In this document: positions 16,757-26,500 of the stretch, piece after piece
How the letters are laid out: every line of letters begins with the position of its first letter
Numbering within the stretch: position 1 is the first letter of the stretch
Assembly: GCA_902785365.1 (NCBI GenBank)
Contig: CACZYC010000002.1
Coordinates: 86,545 to 150,544, forward strand
From: an uncultured Ruminococcus sp.
GTDB taxonomy: Bacteria; Bacillota; Clostridia; Oscillospirales; Acutalibacteraceae
Direction: 5' to 3'
Length of the DNA stretch: 64,000 nt
Notes under the pieces: model-generated
What the model saw: only the letters and a program-made list of their open reading frames with translations
What the model was told of the DNA's origin: nothing
The model's database searches: none
Position numbers and translations under genes: made by a program

Positions 16757-18034
16757 TTATCTGTAAATTATATCTTCTCTTGTGGGGCCGTTGCTGACCA
16801 TACTGATATGCACACCGATTTCTTTCTCGGCAAACTCGATATAATCACGGCACTCCTTGGGTAAATTCTCGTATTTTTTGATTCCTGTAACATCGCACTT
16901 CCAGCCCTTGAGCTTTTTGAGTACAGGCTTACATCTCTTGAGTTTGGTAGTGCTGGGGAAATAGTCTATAATCTCACCGTCGAGCTCGTAAGCGACACAG
17001 ACGGGAATTTCATCAAGATAACCTAAAGCGTCAATTACAGTGAAAGCTACGCTTGTTGCGCCCTGAACCTGACAACCGTAACGGCTGGCTACCAAGTCCA
17101 GCCATCCCATTCGTCTCGGTCTGCCTGTTGTAGCGCCGTACTCGCCGCCGTCTCCACCGAAGTTGCGGAGTTTGTCAGCTTCTTCACCGAAGATTTCGGA
17201 AACGAACTCGCCTGCTCCTACCGCGCTGGAGTAGGCTTTTACTACGGTGATAACCTCTTTAATCTCATAAGGAGGTATTCCCGCGCCGACAGCGCCGTAG
17301 CCCGCGATAGTATTTGAGGATGTAACCATAGGATAGATTCCGAAGTCGGTATCTTTAAGAGAACCGAGCTGTCCTTCGAGAAGGATATTCTTGCCTTCGC
17401 TTATTGCTTTCCTTACAAACTGAAAACTGTCACCGACATAGGGAGCAAGCACTTCCTTGTACTCCATAAGTTTATCGAAAACCTCGTCAACGGTAATTTC
17501 ATCCTTGTTATAAAGGTTCTTTAAGGTCGCGTTTTTGATTTCAACAGCATGGGCGATTTTCTCTTTGAGAGTGTCCACATCATCGTAAAGTTCGTTAATC
17601 TGAAAACCGATTTTGCTGTATTTATCGGAATAGAACGGAGCTATACCGCTCTTAGTAGAACCAAAGGAATTTTTGCCCAGACGCTCTTCCTCGTAGCAGT
17701 CAAAAGCTACGTGGTAAGGCATTACAATCTGAGCTCTGTCGGAAATAAGAATATTAGGCTTGGGAACGCCTCTGTTTTCAAGTTCCTTGATTTCTTTGAC
17801 AAAATTCTCTACACTGAACGCCACACCGTTGCCGATAATGTTGGTGATATTCTGATGAAATACACCGGAGGGTAACTGATGAAGCGCGAACTTTCCGTAG
17901 TTATTGATAATGGTGTGTCCCGCGTTAGCGCCTCCCTGAAAGCGGATTACGACATCACTGTCGTTGGCGAGTACGTCGGTGATTTTGCCTTTGCCCTCGT
18001 CGCCCCAGTTGGCGCCTACTATTGCTTTAACCAT
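16757..18034 (-). CDS. purA: Adenylosuccinate synthetase
   Basis: First step from IMP to AMP: GTP-dependent joining of IMP and aspartate. The 425-residue length is typical. Motifs seen are GANWGDEGKGK at the N-terminus, GANAGHT, and the TTGRPRRMGW segment. It lies 26 bases after purB, with which it completes the AMP branch, and 15 bases before guaA of the GMP branch. Confidence 0.97.
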   Translation of the reverse strand: MVKAIVGANWGDEGKGKITDVLANDSDVVIRFQGGANAGHTIINNYGKFALHQLPSGVFHQNITNIIGNGVAFSVENFVKEIKELENRGVPKPNILISDRAQIVMPYHVAFDCYEEERLGKNSFGSTKSGIAPFYSDKYSKIGFQINELYDDVDTLKEKIAHAVEIKNATLKNLYNKDEITVDEVFDKLMEYKEVLAPYVGDSFQFVRKAISEGKNILLEGQLGSLKDTDFGIYPMVTSSNTIAGYGAVGAGIPPYEIKEVITVVKAYSSAVGAGEFVSEIFGEEADKLRNFGGDGGEYGATTGRPRRMGWLDLVASRYGCQVQGATSVAFTVIDALGYLDEIPVCVAYELDGEIIDYFPSTTKLKRCKPVLKKLKGWKCDVTGIKKYENLPKECRDYIEFAEKEIGVHISMVSNGPTREDIIYR

Positions 18035-18060
18035 AATTTTCTCCTTAATTTATCGAATAT

Positions 18061-19497
18061 TTAAACGTTAATTTCGGGTTTTTCGTCCTCTAGCGAGCTG
18101 TATTTTTCGAGAATGGGTTTAACCTGCTCATCAAGGAAGTCAGCCGTTTGTTCCTTGGCTCTGCCCGTATATTTCTCCGGGTCAAGTATAATCTGAAGTT
18201 CGTCAAGACTTACACCGAAAGCTTCATCCGCCGCGATACGTTCCAAAAGGTCGTTTTCGCCGCCTTCTTCCTTGATTACCTTGGATGCTTCCATAGAATA
18301 CTGACGTATTTTCTCGTGAAGAACCTGACGGTCAGCGCCGCGGTTTTTGACGGCGTCCATCATAATATTCTCGGTAGCCATAAAGGGAAGTTCCTTGCGA
18401 AGTCTGCTCTCTATAACCTTGGGATATACAACAAGTCCGTCTGCAACATTGGCGTAAAGATTGAGTATGCCGTCAATCGCAAGGAAAGCCTCGGGAACAC
18501 TGAGACGTTTGTTGGCGCTGTCGTCGAGAGTACGCTCGAACCACTGTGTAGCGGTTGTGAAGTAACCGTTGAGCACATCAACCATAACATAACGGCTGAG
18601 CGAGCCAATTCTTTCGCTTCTCATGGGATTACGTTTGTAAGCCATAGCTGATGAGCCAATCTGATTTTTCTCAAACGGCTCCTCGACTTCTTTGAGATGC
18701 TGTAACAGGCGAATATCGTTAGAGAACTTTGCGGCAGACTGAGCGATTCCCGCGAGAACATTGAGGTATTGAGAATCAATTTTTCTCGAATAAGTCTGAC
18801 CCGAAACTGCGTAGCAGCTGTTAAAGCCCATCTTTTCGGCAATCATTTTGTCGATTGCTTTGCACTTTTCGTGGTCGCCCTCAAAAAGCTCCAAAAAGCT
18901 CGCCTGAGTGCCTGTTGTACCCTTAGAGCCCAAAAGCTTAGCTTTAGAGAGCATATATTCTACATCCTCCAAATCGAGGAGTAATTCCTGAATCCATAGC
19001 GTCGCGCGCTTACCTACCGTTGTGGGCTGGGCGGGTTGAAAATGAGTAAACGCCAGCGTAGGCAACGCCTTGTACTCATCCGCGAACTTGGAAAGATTTC
19101 TGATAACAGTAATGAGCTTATTGCGTACAAGCTCCAAACCCTCGCGCATTATAATTAAATCGGTATTGTCGCCGACATAACAGGAAGTCGCGCCGAGGTG
19201 AATAATTCCCTTTGCTTTAGGACACTGTTGACCGTAAGCGTAAACGTGACTCATAACGTCGTGACGCACAAGCTTTTCACGTTCCGTGGCTACATCGTAG
19301 TTGATATCATCCTGATTGGCTTTAAGCTCGTCAATCTGCTCCTGTGTAATCGGCAAACCGAGCTCCATCTCGGACTCCGCCAGAGCAATCCAGAGCTTTC
19401 GCCATGTTCTGAACTTCTTGTCGGGTGAGAATATATATTTCATCTCTTTGCTCGAATATCTTGAAGATAACGGGCTTTCGTAAGCGTTTTTACTCAT
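18061..19497 (-). CDS. purB: Adenylosuccinate lyase
   Basis: Acts twice in purine synthesis, releasing fumarate from SAICAR and from adenylosuccinate. It has 478 residues, with the fumarase/lyase signature GSSAMAYKRNP and HLGATSCYVGDN in the active site. Its ATG overlaps the purF stop by one base (TAATG), so translation is coupled. Confidence 0.97.
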   Translation of the reverse strand: MSKNAYESPLSSRYSSKEMKYIFSPDKKFRTWRKLWIALAESEMELGLPITQEQIDELKANQDDINYDVATEREKLVRHDVMSHVYAYGQQCPKAKGIIHLGATSCYVGDNTDLIIMREGLELVRNKLITVIRNLSKFADEYKALPTLAFTHFQPAQPTTVGKRATLWIQELLLDLEDVEYMLSKAKLLGSKGTTGTQASFLELFEGDHEKCKAIDKMIAEKMGFNSCYAVSGQTYSRKIDSQYLNVLAGIAQSAAKFSNDIRLLQHLKEVEEPFEKNQIGSSAMAYKRNPMRSERIGSLSRYVMVDVLNGYFTTATQWFERTLDDSANKRLSVPEAFLAIDGILNLYANVADGLVVYPKVIESRLRKELPFMATENIMMDAVKNRGADRQVLHEKIRQYSMEASKVIKEEGGENDLLERIAADEAFGVSLDELQIILDPEKYTGRAKEQTADFLDEQVKPILEKYSSLEDEKPEINV

Positions 19498-20984
19498 TAT
19501 GTTTCCTCCTTTGAGGCGCAGTTTTCTTTTTTATCGTTATTACTTTCAAAATTCATTCCGCCGCGTTCCTTGCCCTTAAAAGTAAGCTTGGTGACGGGAG
19601 CGGGATAATATCCTGTAAAGCAGGCGTCACAGTAGTCCTTGAACCTTCCGCCCAGCATTTCGTCGAGATACTCAACAGGAAGATAGCCGAGAGTGTCCGC
19701 TCCGCTGAGCTTGCAGATTTCATCAATCGTATGATTGACGGCTATAAGCTCTCCGCGCGACGGAATATCGGTTCCGTAATAGCACGGCCACAAAAACGGC
19801 GGCGAACTGATTCGCATATGGACTTCCTTAGCTCCCGCGTTTCGCAGCATATTGGTTATTCGGTCGATTGTGGTACCGCGCACAATACTGTCGTCGATTA
19901 CAACGACACGCTTGCCTTTAATCATATCGGAAATCGGGTTGAGCTTTATCCTTACGGAATTCATCCTGTCCTTTTGAGACGGTTTGATAAATGTCCGTCC
20001 GATGTAACCGTTCTTTACAATCGCCTTTTCGTATGGAATGCCCGACTCCTCGCTGTAACCGATTGCGGCGTCAATTCCCGATTCGGGAACACCTATGACC
20101 AAATCCGCCTCAACGGGGAATTCACGGGCAAGTATCCTTCCTGCCTGCTTACGGGTTTCATAGACGCTGAGTCCGTCGATCTGACTGTCTGTACGGGCAA
20201 AATAGATATATTCAAACACGCATAAACTTTTGTTGCACTTCTTTTCTGGTGGGATACTTCTGACGCCGTTTTTATCGACGACAATGATCTCTCCCGCTTC
20301 GACGTCGCGTACATACTCAGCTCCACAAGCGTCGAGCGCCGCCGACTCACTGGCAAAAACGTAGGAATTATTTATCTTACCCATACACAACGGTCTAAAG
20401 CCGTGCGGGTCACGAGCCGCAATAAGCTTTGTCGGGCTCATAACAAGAAGCGAATAAGCTCCCTCCAGCTTTTTGACAGCGCGAACAATAGCCTCCTCTG
20501 CCGATCTGCATTTGAGTCTCTCCCTGGCTATAACGTAACAGATAACCTCAGAGTCGATTGTGGTCTGAAAGATGGCGCCGCGCTGTTCAAGTGTCCGACG
20601 AATTTCAACAGCGTTAGTCAGATTTCCGTTGTGAGCAACGGCGAGAGTGCCCTTTACATAACGCATAACAAGCGGCTGTGCGTTTTCAAGCACAGAGCCG
20701 CCTGCTGTTGAATAACGGACATGTGAAACCGCCATTTGTCCGCCTAAAGAATCTAATACAGAATTGTTGAAAACCTCGGTAACCAAACCCATATCCTTGT
20801 GGTAATCCATAACACCACTGTCGGATACGGCTATGCCGCAGCTCTCCTGTCCGCGGTGTTGCAGAGCCAGAAGCCCGTTGTAACACGCGTAGGCAGGATT
20901 AACTGAACCGTCGCTGTATATACCGAAAACTCCACACTCCTCGTGGAGCCCTTCCTTTGGAAGGGTATCAAAAGAATAATTCAT
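19497..20984 (-). CDS. purF: Amidophosphoribosyltransferase
   Basis: Committed step of purine synthesis, PRPP plus glutamine to phosphoribosylamine. The 495 residues include a 16-residue propeptide before the nucleophile Cys17 (CGVFGIY). This is the Bacillus-type processed enzyme with a [4Fe-4S] cluster; candidate ligands include the CDAC pair near the C-terminus. The PRPP motif VVVIDDSIVRGTT is intact. The tail after YYPAPVTKL is charged and unlike a core domain. Only purC precedes it in the cluster. Confidence 0.96.
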   Translation of the reverse strand: MNYSFDTLPKEGLHEECGVFGIYSDGSVNPAYACYNGLLALQHRGQESCGIAVSDSGVMDYHKDMGLVTEVFNNSVLDSLGGQMAVSHVRYSTAGGSVLENAQPLVMRYVKGTLAVAHNGNLTNAVEIRRTLEQRGAIFQTTIDSEVICYVIARERLKCRSAEEAIVRAVKKLEGAYSLLVMSPTKLIAARDPHGFRPLCMGKINNSYVFASESAALDACGAEYVRDVEAGEIIVVDKNGVRSIPPEKKCNKSLCVFEYIYFARTDSQIDGLSVYETRKQAGRILAREFPVEADLVIGVPESGIDAAIGYSEESGIPYEKAIVKNGYIGRTFIKPSQKDRMNSVRIKLNPISDMIKGKRVVVIDDSIVRGTTIDRITNMLRNAGAKEVHMRISSPPFLWPCYYGTDIPSRGELIAVNHTIDEICKLSGADTLGYLPVEYLDEMLGGRFKDYCDACFTGYYPAPVTKLTFKGKERGGMNFESNNDKKENCASKEET

Positions 20985-21056
20985 ATAAACCTATTTTTTC
21001 AATAATAAAATAAATATCTGAGACAGAAAGCCTAAGCATCCCGTTTTACTTCTTAT

Positions 21057-21764
21057 TTACGCGAGACCTACACGCTTCATCATTTCGGCGTAAGCGTCCT
21101 CTACACCGCCCATATCACGGCGGAAACGGTCCTTGTCGAGCTTCTCCTGAGTATCCACATCCCAGAAACGGCAAGTGTCGGGAGAAATCTCGTCAGCGAG
21201 AAGAATCTCACCGTGGAAACGTCCGAACTCAATCTTGAAGTCAATCAAATCAACGTTTACGGACTTGAAGAATTCTACCATAACTTCGTTTACTTTATAC
21301 GCGTACTCGGAAATCTTATCGATTTCTTCCTTGGTAGCCGCGCCGATAGCGTAAATCTGGCTTTCGTTAATCATGGGGTCGCCAAGGTCGTCGTCCTTAA
21401 GACAGAACTCGAGTGTGGGGCATTTAAGCTCAGTACCCTCGGGAACACCGAAGCGTTTTGAGAAAGAACCCGCCGCCTTATTGCGGATGATAACCTCGAG
21501 AGGAACGATCTCAACCTTTTTGAGAACAGTCTCACGGTCGTTGAGTTCCTCGACAAAATCAGTAGGAACGCCTTTAGCCTCAAGAAGTTTGAACATAAAG
21601 TTGGACATACGGTTGTTTACAACGCCCTTGCCGACAATTGTACCTTTCTTTTCGCCGTTAAACGCGGTAGCGTCGTCCTTGTAGGAAACGATACAATAAT
21701 CCTCATTATCTGTGGCGAAAACCTTCTTTGCCTTACCCTCGTACATTTGCTCTAGTTTCTGCAT
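21057..21764 (-). CDS. purC: SAICAR synthetase (phosphoribosylaminoimidazole-succinocarboxamide synthase)
   Basis: ATP-dependent joining of CAIR and aspartate. I use the ATG at 21764 (235 residues, [16 protein letters not shown]), because GGGAGG lies 6 bases upstream and the family starts here; a longer frame start is unsupported. The YEGKAK motif and the IDFKIEFG segment are seen. It is the first gene of the purC-purF-purB-purA-guaA group. Confidence 0.96.
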   Translation of the reverse strand: MQKLEQMYEGKAKKVFATDNEDYCIVSYKDDATAFNGEKKGTIVGKGVVNNRMSNFMFKLLEAKGVPTDFVEELNDRETVLKKVEIVPLEVIIRNKAAGSFSKRFGVPEGTELKCPTLEFCLKDDDLGDPMINESQIYAIGAATKEEIDKISEYAYKVNEVMVEFFKSVNVDLIDFKIEFGRFHGEILLADEISPDTCRFWDVDTQEKLDKDRFRRDMGGVEDAYAEMMKRVGLA

Positions 21765-21803
21765 AATTACCTCCCATGGCAATATAAATATTTTTACATA
21801 TAC

Positions 21804-21831
21804 ATTATATAAAAAATGAAGCACTAAACAA
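21804..21831 (-). promoter_or_regulatory. Candidate sigma-A promoter of the purine cluster
   Basis: On the minus strand, TTGTTT (21826-21831), a 16-base spacer and TATAAT (21804-21809), 40 bases before the purC ATG. I saw no purine-riboswitch aptamer in the leader. Confidence 0.45.
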
Positions 21832-21921
21832 TTCTAAAATAGAAAAATAATCAACTTTGGAAGGGTGTTTAAAAAATAGGTAGTAAGGCAGAATTTTTTA
21901 TATTATTTGCCAAATAAGAAA

Positions 21922-21963
21922 AGGAGCGCCGATATTGCGCTCCCTGTTCTTTGGTGCCGGCAG
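21922..21963 (-). repeat. Truncated second copy of the tRNA-Leu 3' end and its terminator
   Basis: Reading the minus strand, thirteen bases of the tRNA 3' end including CCA are followed by a GGAGCGC hairpin and TTTTCTT. The tRNA end and the hairpin resemble the region around 22145-22197, about 233 bases away, but no tRNA body precedes them. They look like the remains of a tRNA duplication or of an attachment site. Confidence 0.6.
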
Positions 21964-22046
21964 TTCTGTATTTGTTGTTTGAAAACCTGAATCTCGTTTG
22001 TTGCGGTGTGTATTTAGTTATATAATTCACATTATCGCGGCGGCTT

Positions 22047-22071
22047 AAAAATGCTCTGCCAGAGCATTTTT
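22047..22071. terminator. Perfect 12-base inverted repeat with A/T ends
   Basis: AAAAATGCTCTG and CAGAGCATTTTT around a single C. It has the shape of a bidirectional rho-independent terminator but follows no recognisable gene. Confidence 0.5.
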
Positions 22072-22144
22072 GCCTATGATTTGCGCTCAGCTTAAATCAC
22101 AGGCACAGCCTGTTCAAGTCCCACCCCGACACTTTTCCTGTATA

Positions 22145-22185
22145 ATAGTAACAGGGAGCGCAATCATTGCGCTCCCTGTTACTAT
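22145..22185. repeat. 41-base near-perfect palindrome after tRNA-Leu
   Basis: Twenty-base perfect arms around one central base; the core is GGGAGCGCAAT / ATTGCGCTCCC. It begins at the CCA end of the tRNA. There is no T-run on the minus strand after it, so it is a very strong hairpin but not a classical terminator. Confidence 0.75.
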
Positions 22186-22271
22186 GGTGCCGGCAGTGGG
22201 ACTTGAACCCACACACCCTCGCGGATAACAGATTTTGAGTCTGTCTCGTCTGCCAATTCCGACATGCCGGC
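22185..22271 (-). tRNA. tRNA-Leu (anticodon CAA), CCA encoded
   Basis: An 87-base class II tRNA. The acceptor stem GCCGGCA pairs with TGCCGGC followed by A and an encoded CCA. The anticodon stem ACAGA/TCTGT closes a 7-base loop with CAA. There is a long variable arm, and the T arm is GTGGG TTCAAGT CCCAC. It is divergent from pyrB and upstream of a large palindrome. Confidence 0.97.
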
Positions 22272-22395
22272 TTATTGCTTTGCTATTATACACTAAATAT
22301 TTTTAAAAATCAAGCCCAAATGCAGACACATTATTATCTTGAAAAAAAAGGGAAAATCTGTTACAATAATAAAAATTTATAAAGGACGAGGATAT

Positions 22396-23472
22396 ATGAA
22401 GCACAAGAATTTGATTGACCTCGAATATATGACAAAAGATGAACTGGAACAGACGATAAGGCTCGCGGGTGTTATAAAGCAGCGCCCCGACGTTTACAAA
22501 CACGCCTGCGACGGTAAAATTATGGCTACGCTGTTTTATGAGCCGTCCACAAGAACACAGATGTCTTTCCAGACAGCTATGATGCGCCTCGGCGGCAAGA
22601 CTATCGGCTTTGACAACCCGATGAATTCATCCGTCGCGAAGGGTGAAAACCTTAAAGATACCATAGCTGTTGTAAGCGGATACGCTGACATTATCGCCAT
22701 GCGCCATCCGATTGAGGGTTCCGCGAAGGCGGCGTCACTTTACAGTGACGTTCCCTTGATTAACTGCGGTGACGGCGGTCATTTTCATCCCACTCAAACT
22801 CTCACGGATGTTGTAACTCTCAGCTTTGAGAAAGGCAGACTGGACAACCTCAAAATCGGCTTGTGCGGAGATTTGCTCAACGGCAGAACCGTCCACTCGC
22901 TGATTAAGACAATGAGTCACTTTGAGGGCAACAGCTTTGTTTTAATTTCTACAAAAGAATTAACCGTGCCCGATTACATAAAGGATATCCTAAACAAATC
23001 CGGTTGTGAATATACGGAAATCAATAACCTCAAGGACGCAATATCCGACCTTGATGTACTTTATATGACTCGAATCCAACGTGAAAGATTCGCTACCGAG
23101 GAGGAGTACGAAAAGCAGAAAGGCGTGTTTGTGCTTGATATGGACAAGCTCAGTCTTGCCAAGGAGGATATGATAATTCTTCACCCTCTGCCGAGAGTTG
23201 ACGAAATCACGATTGAGGTTGACGACGACCCGAGAGCGTGCTACTTTAAGCAGGCACAGTACGGAATGTACGGCAGAATGGCGCTGATTGTGCTCTTGCT
23301 CAGAGAAGAAGGTTCATTTTTGTTTGACATGCCCGACCCGATTGAGAGCAAGGAACACAGATGCCCGAATCCGAAATGTATTACAAACGATCCGCAGCAG
23401 TTCTATTTGCCAAAGAATTTTTATAAAAAGAATGGCAGAGTATTCTGTGATTACTGCGACTATGAAGTATAA
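22396..23472 (+). CDS. pyrB: Aspartate carbamoyltransferase with a C-terminal PyrI-type zinc domain
   Basis: Condenses carbamoyl phosphate and aspartate in pyrimidine synthesis. The start at 22396 (358 residues) has GGACGAGG upstream; the longer frame has none. The catalytic core is complete: FYEPSTRTQMSF, MRHPIEG and HPLPRVDEI. After about residue 312 there is an extra tail with four cysteines (CPNPKC and CDYC), closely resembling the zinc-binding domain of the regulatory chain PyrI. PyrI's nucleotide-binding domain is missing, so the tail may aid assembly without giving CTP/ATP control. No separate pyrI lies next to it. Confidence 0.93.
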   Translation: MKHKNLIDLEYMTKDELEQTIRLAGVIKQRPDVYKHACDGKIMATLFYEPSTRTQMSFQTAMMRLGGKTIGFDNPMNSSVAKGENLKDTIAVVSGYADIIAMRHPIEGSAKAASLYSDVPLINCGDGGHFHPTQTLTDVVTLSFEKGRLDNLKIGLCGDLLNGRTVHSLIKTMSHFEGNSFVLISTKELTVPDYIKDILNKSGCEYTEINNLKDAISDLDVLYMTRIQRERFATEEEYEKQKGVFVLDMDKLSLAKEDMIILHPLPRVDEITIEVDDDPRACYFKQAQYGMYGRMALIVLLLREEGSFLFDMPDPIESKEHRCPNPKCITNDPQQFYLPKNFYKKNGRVFCDYCDYEV

Positions 23473-23476
23473 AATC

Positions 23477-23511
23477 ATCGGACTGTAACAAAAGTTACAG
23501 TCCGATTTTTA
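23477..23511. terminator. Shared terminator of convergent pyrB and addA
   Basis: Thirteen-base perfect arms (ATCGGACTGTAAC and its complement) around AAAA, followed by TTTTTATT on the plus strand. The addA stop codon (23495-23497) lies inside the right arm, so addA coding sequence forms part of the hairpin. Confidence 0.85.
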
Positions 23512-26500
23512 TTGACTTATTATTATAAACCGAGTAAATTATGACTTCTTTTACTTTAAGGTTCATAGTTTCCTCAAGGGCGGTTTTATAGAGCTCAACC
23601 TGTTTGTGATACATCGCGCCCAGTTTTTCGGTGTCCTTTACCCTGTCGGTTTTATAGTCGACTATTACGACTTCTCCTTTTTCAATAAACGCCAAATCGA
23701 CAGCGCCTTGCATGATAATTTTGTGGTCTTTGAACTCATCGGAAATGTTCTCATCATAATCCGAGGCGTTAATCTTGACCGTGAAAGTGTATTCCCTGAA
23801 GTATTCATCACTGCTCAATACACGCGTAATTAAACCGCTGTTTAAAAATTCTGTAATAGAATTAAAATCAAGCAAATCAAAATATTCAGCTAACAGGAAA
23901 CCTTCTTTTACAAGTCGTTCTGCTTCAAGTCGAGGATTGGATTTCGCTTTGGCAAAATCACAGTGCTCCATAAAAGCGTGGAACGCCGTTCCCTTCTGAG
24001 CTCCGTCAGATTTTTTATCTTCCAGAAACTCAGGCGCTCGAAGCAGTTTGTTGAAAATCCTGTTGTCTTTATGCGAAAGCTCCGAGGCGCTTACCTTTTG
24101 GGGTAAGGTTATAAGGGGCTTGTTTTTGTATTCAAAGGAAAGTCTTTCTCTAAACTTGTTGATAAACTTTGGATTCGGTTTAGGAATTAATTCTTCCTGT
24201 TTTGAAAATTCGAGATTAACGTCAGCTTTTTCTTCGTGCGGTACACCGACAACGCTCACGCTCCACGGACGGTAATCTTCGCTGTAATTTGTATAATCGG
24301 GTTTAAGGTATGTACGCAAATCCTTGCAGGACGGATTCGCCAACGCCGCGGTAAACAGCCAGTCCGAGAAGGAATTGAATCGCTTTAATATATACGGAGA
24401 TATCGGATAGGAGGGAATTTTCGACTCCAGTTTAGCTATGTAGGATTCGGGGTTCTGTTGAGTGGAAGTGATTATCAGACGCTCGCGAGCCCTTGTCAGC
24501 GCGACATAAAGAACACGTATTTCCTCAGAAAGCTGAGAATCGGTCATCATAAGCGAAACGGCTTTGCGCTGAACTGTTTCGTATTTAATCAAATCGTCAA
24601 CATAGCGCAAACCAATTCCGCCACGACTGTCAATTACGAGATCGGAGGAAGTGTCCTGCAGGTTGAACTGCGTTGAGGTTGAGGCAAGAATACACACAGG
24701 AAATTCAAGCCCTTTACTCGCGTGAACGCTCATAATACGAACGGCGTTCAGGTTATCGAGCCCAGGTTCATCACCCGAGTTAATGATTGTGCCGTTTTCT
24801 TTCATTTTGTCAACAAAGTTAATAAATGCGGTCAGTGTCTTGTAACCGCTGCCCGCGTACTTCGCGGCATACTCGCGCAGGAGAAATAAGTTTTTTGAAG
24901 GCTTATTGTTCAATGCGGAATATACAGAGTCAAAGCCTGTTTCACTTAGAATTATATTAATAAGCCTTTCAACTGATATTGTAGCGGCGAGCGAACGCAT
25001 TTTGGAAATAAAGGCGATAAAATCCCGACATTTTTCGCTTTGTTCACAGTATTCCCTTACTGCCAGATAAAGCGGAACGCGCCTATCCGACGAACGTATT
25101 TCAGCCATTTCGTCGGATGTGAATCCGAATATCGGGCTCATTAGCACCGAGAGCAGAGGTATATCCTGAACGGGATTGTCGATAACCCTGAGCAGGTTAA
25201 GAATTACCTTTATCTCATTCTCCTCAAAGAAGTTGTTTTTCTCGTCGGAGATTACGGGAATCATATACTTCGCTAAAGTATTTGAGAAAGTTACAGCGCG
25301 GCGGGTATCGCCCTTGGCGCTTCTGAGAAGAATCGCTATATCGCCGTATTCGATATCTCTTGTACCGTTTTTGTCGGTAACCTGAATTTTATCCTCCAAA
25401 ACAAGCTTCTGGATTTTTTCGGCTATACGGGCAGCCTCGAAGGCTTCCTTTTTTTCGTCCTCCTCTTTGTTGATGCCCTTGGTATCAATAAGCATAAGCT
25501 CCATATTCGGGGAGCAGTTCTCGGGATAGGTCGCCGCGCAGGAGAGCTTTTCCTCATCGTTATACTCGATCCCTCCGAGCTCTGAGGACATCAAGGTTGA
25601 GAAAACAAAGTTGCACGCTTCAATAACGCCGAGCCTGCTTCTGAAGTTTTTATCGAGGATTATCTTAGCGGGATATATGGGGTTATCCCTGTCATAGCGC
25701 GTGTAGCTGTCTTTGTAGTCAATGAAAATCTCGGGTTTTGCCTGACGGAACCCGTAAATGCTTTGTTTGACGTCTCCAACAACAAAGAGGTTATCGCGGC
25801 GATTGCTTATCGCTTTGAAGATAAGATTTTGAGTGTCGTTAATATCCTGAAACTCATCAACCATTATAAGGTCAAATTCCTCAGATATTTCCGAGGAAAT
25901 ATCCGTAAATACTAAATCATCGCCGTTTTTTTTGCAAAGGAGTTTTACGGTAAGGTGTTCTATGTCGGAATATGTAAGGAAATTCTTATCCGCCTTGAGA
26001 GTATCATACTCAATGATGAATCTCTTTACACAGGCAAAGAGCGCTTTTATTATGGGATAAATCTTGTCCGTTTCGGAGTTGATTTCGGAAATGTCAGAAA
26101 TAAATACCGAGCTCAGACGTTTGATCTCGTCCTTATAGGTATCTCTGATACTTTTGATTGTGTTGATGTAATTATTTTCTTCGTTTTTGATCTGGGGGAA
26201 TCTCTTGAATTTAAGATTATTAAGGCAATCATAGACTCCGTCCCAGTTTTTGCTCATAATCTCAGCGTTTATATTGTCCAGCGTCTTGAAATCGCCGAGA
26301 AGAACATCTCTGATTTTTTCTGTTTTATCAGCTTCAAGAAAACGCTCATTATCCAGATAACCCAAAGCTATATCGACAAGTTCCAGACAATAGAGCAGGC
26401 AGTCTTGTGCATAGTTCAATAAATAATCAAAATAAACAGAAGACTTAAAGCCGTCTTTACCTGTTTCGTAATAGCATAGGATTTCATCAAGATAGTCCTC

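Noticed and set aside
21765..21900. Purine riboswitch before purC
   Set aside because: No aptamer stem-loop pattern and no anti-terminator/terminator pair were visible in the short leader.
22104..22130. A second, plus-strand tRNA gene
   Set aside because: Only a T-loop-like stretch and an acceptor-like tail are present; the T stem does not pair and no anticodon arm exists upstream.
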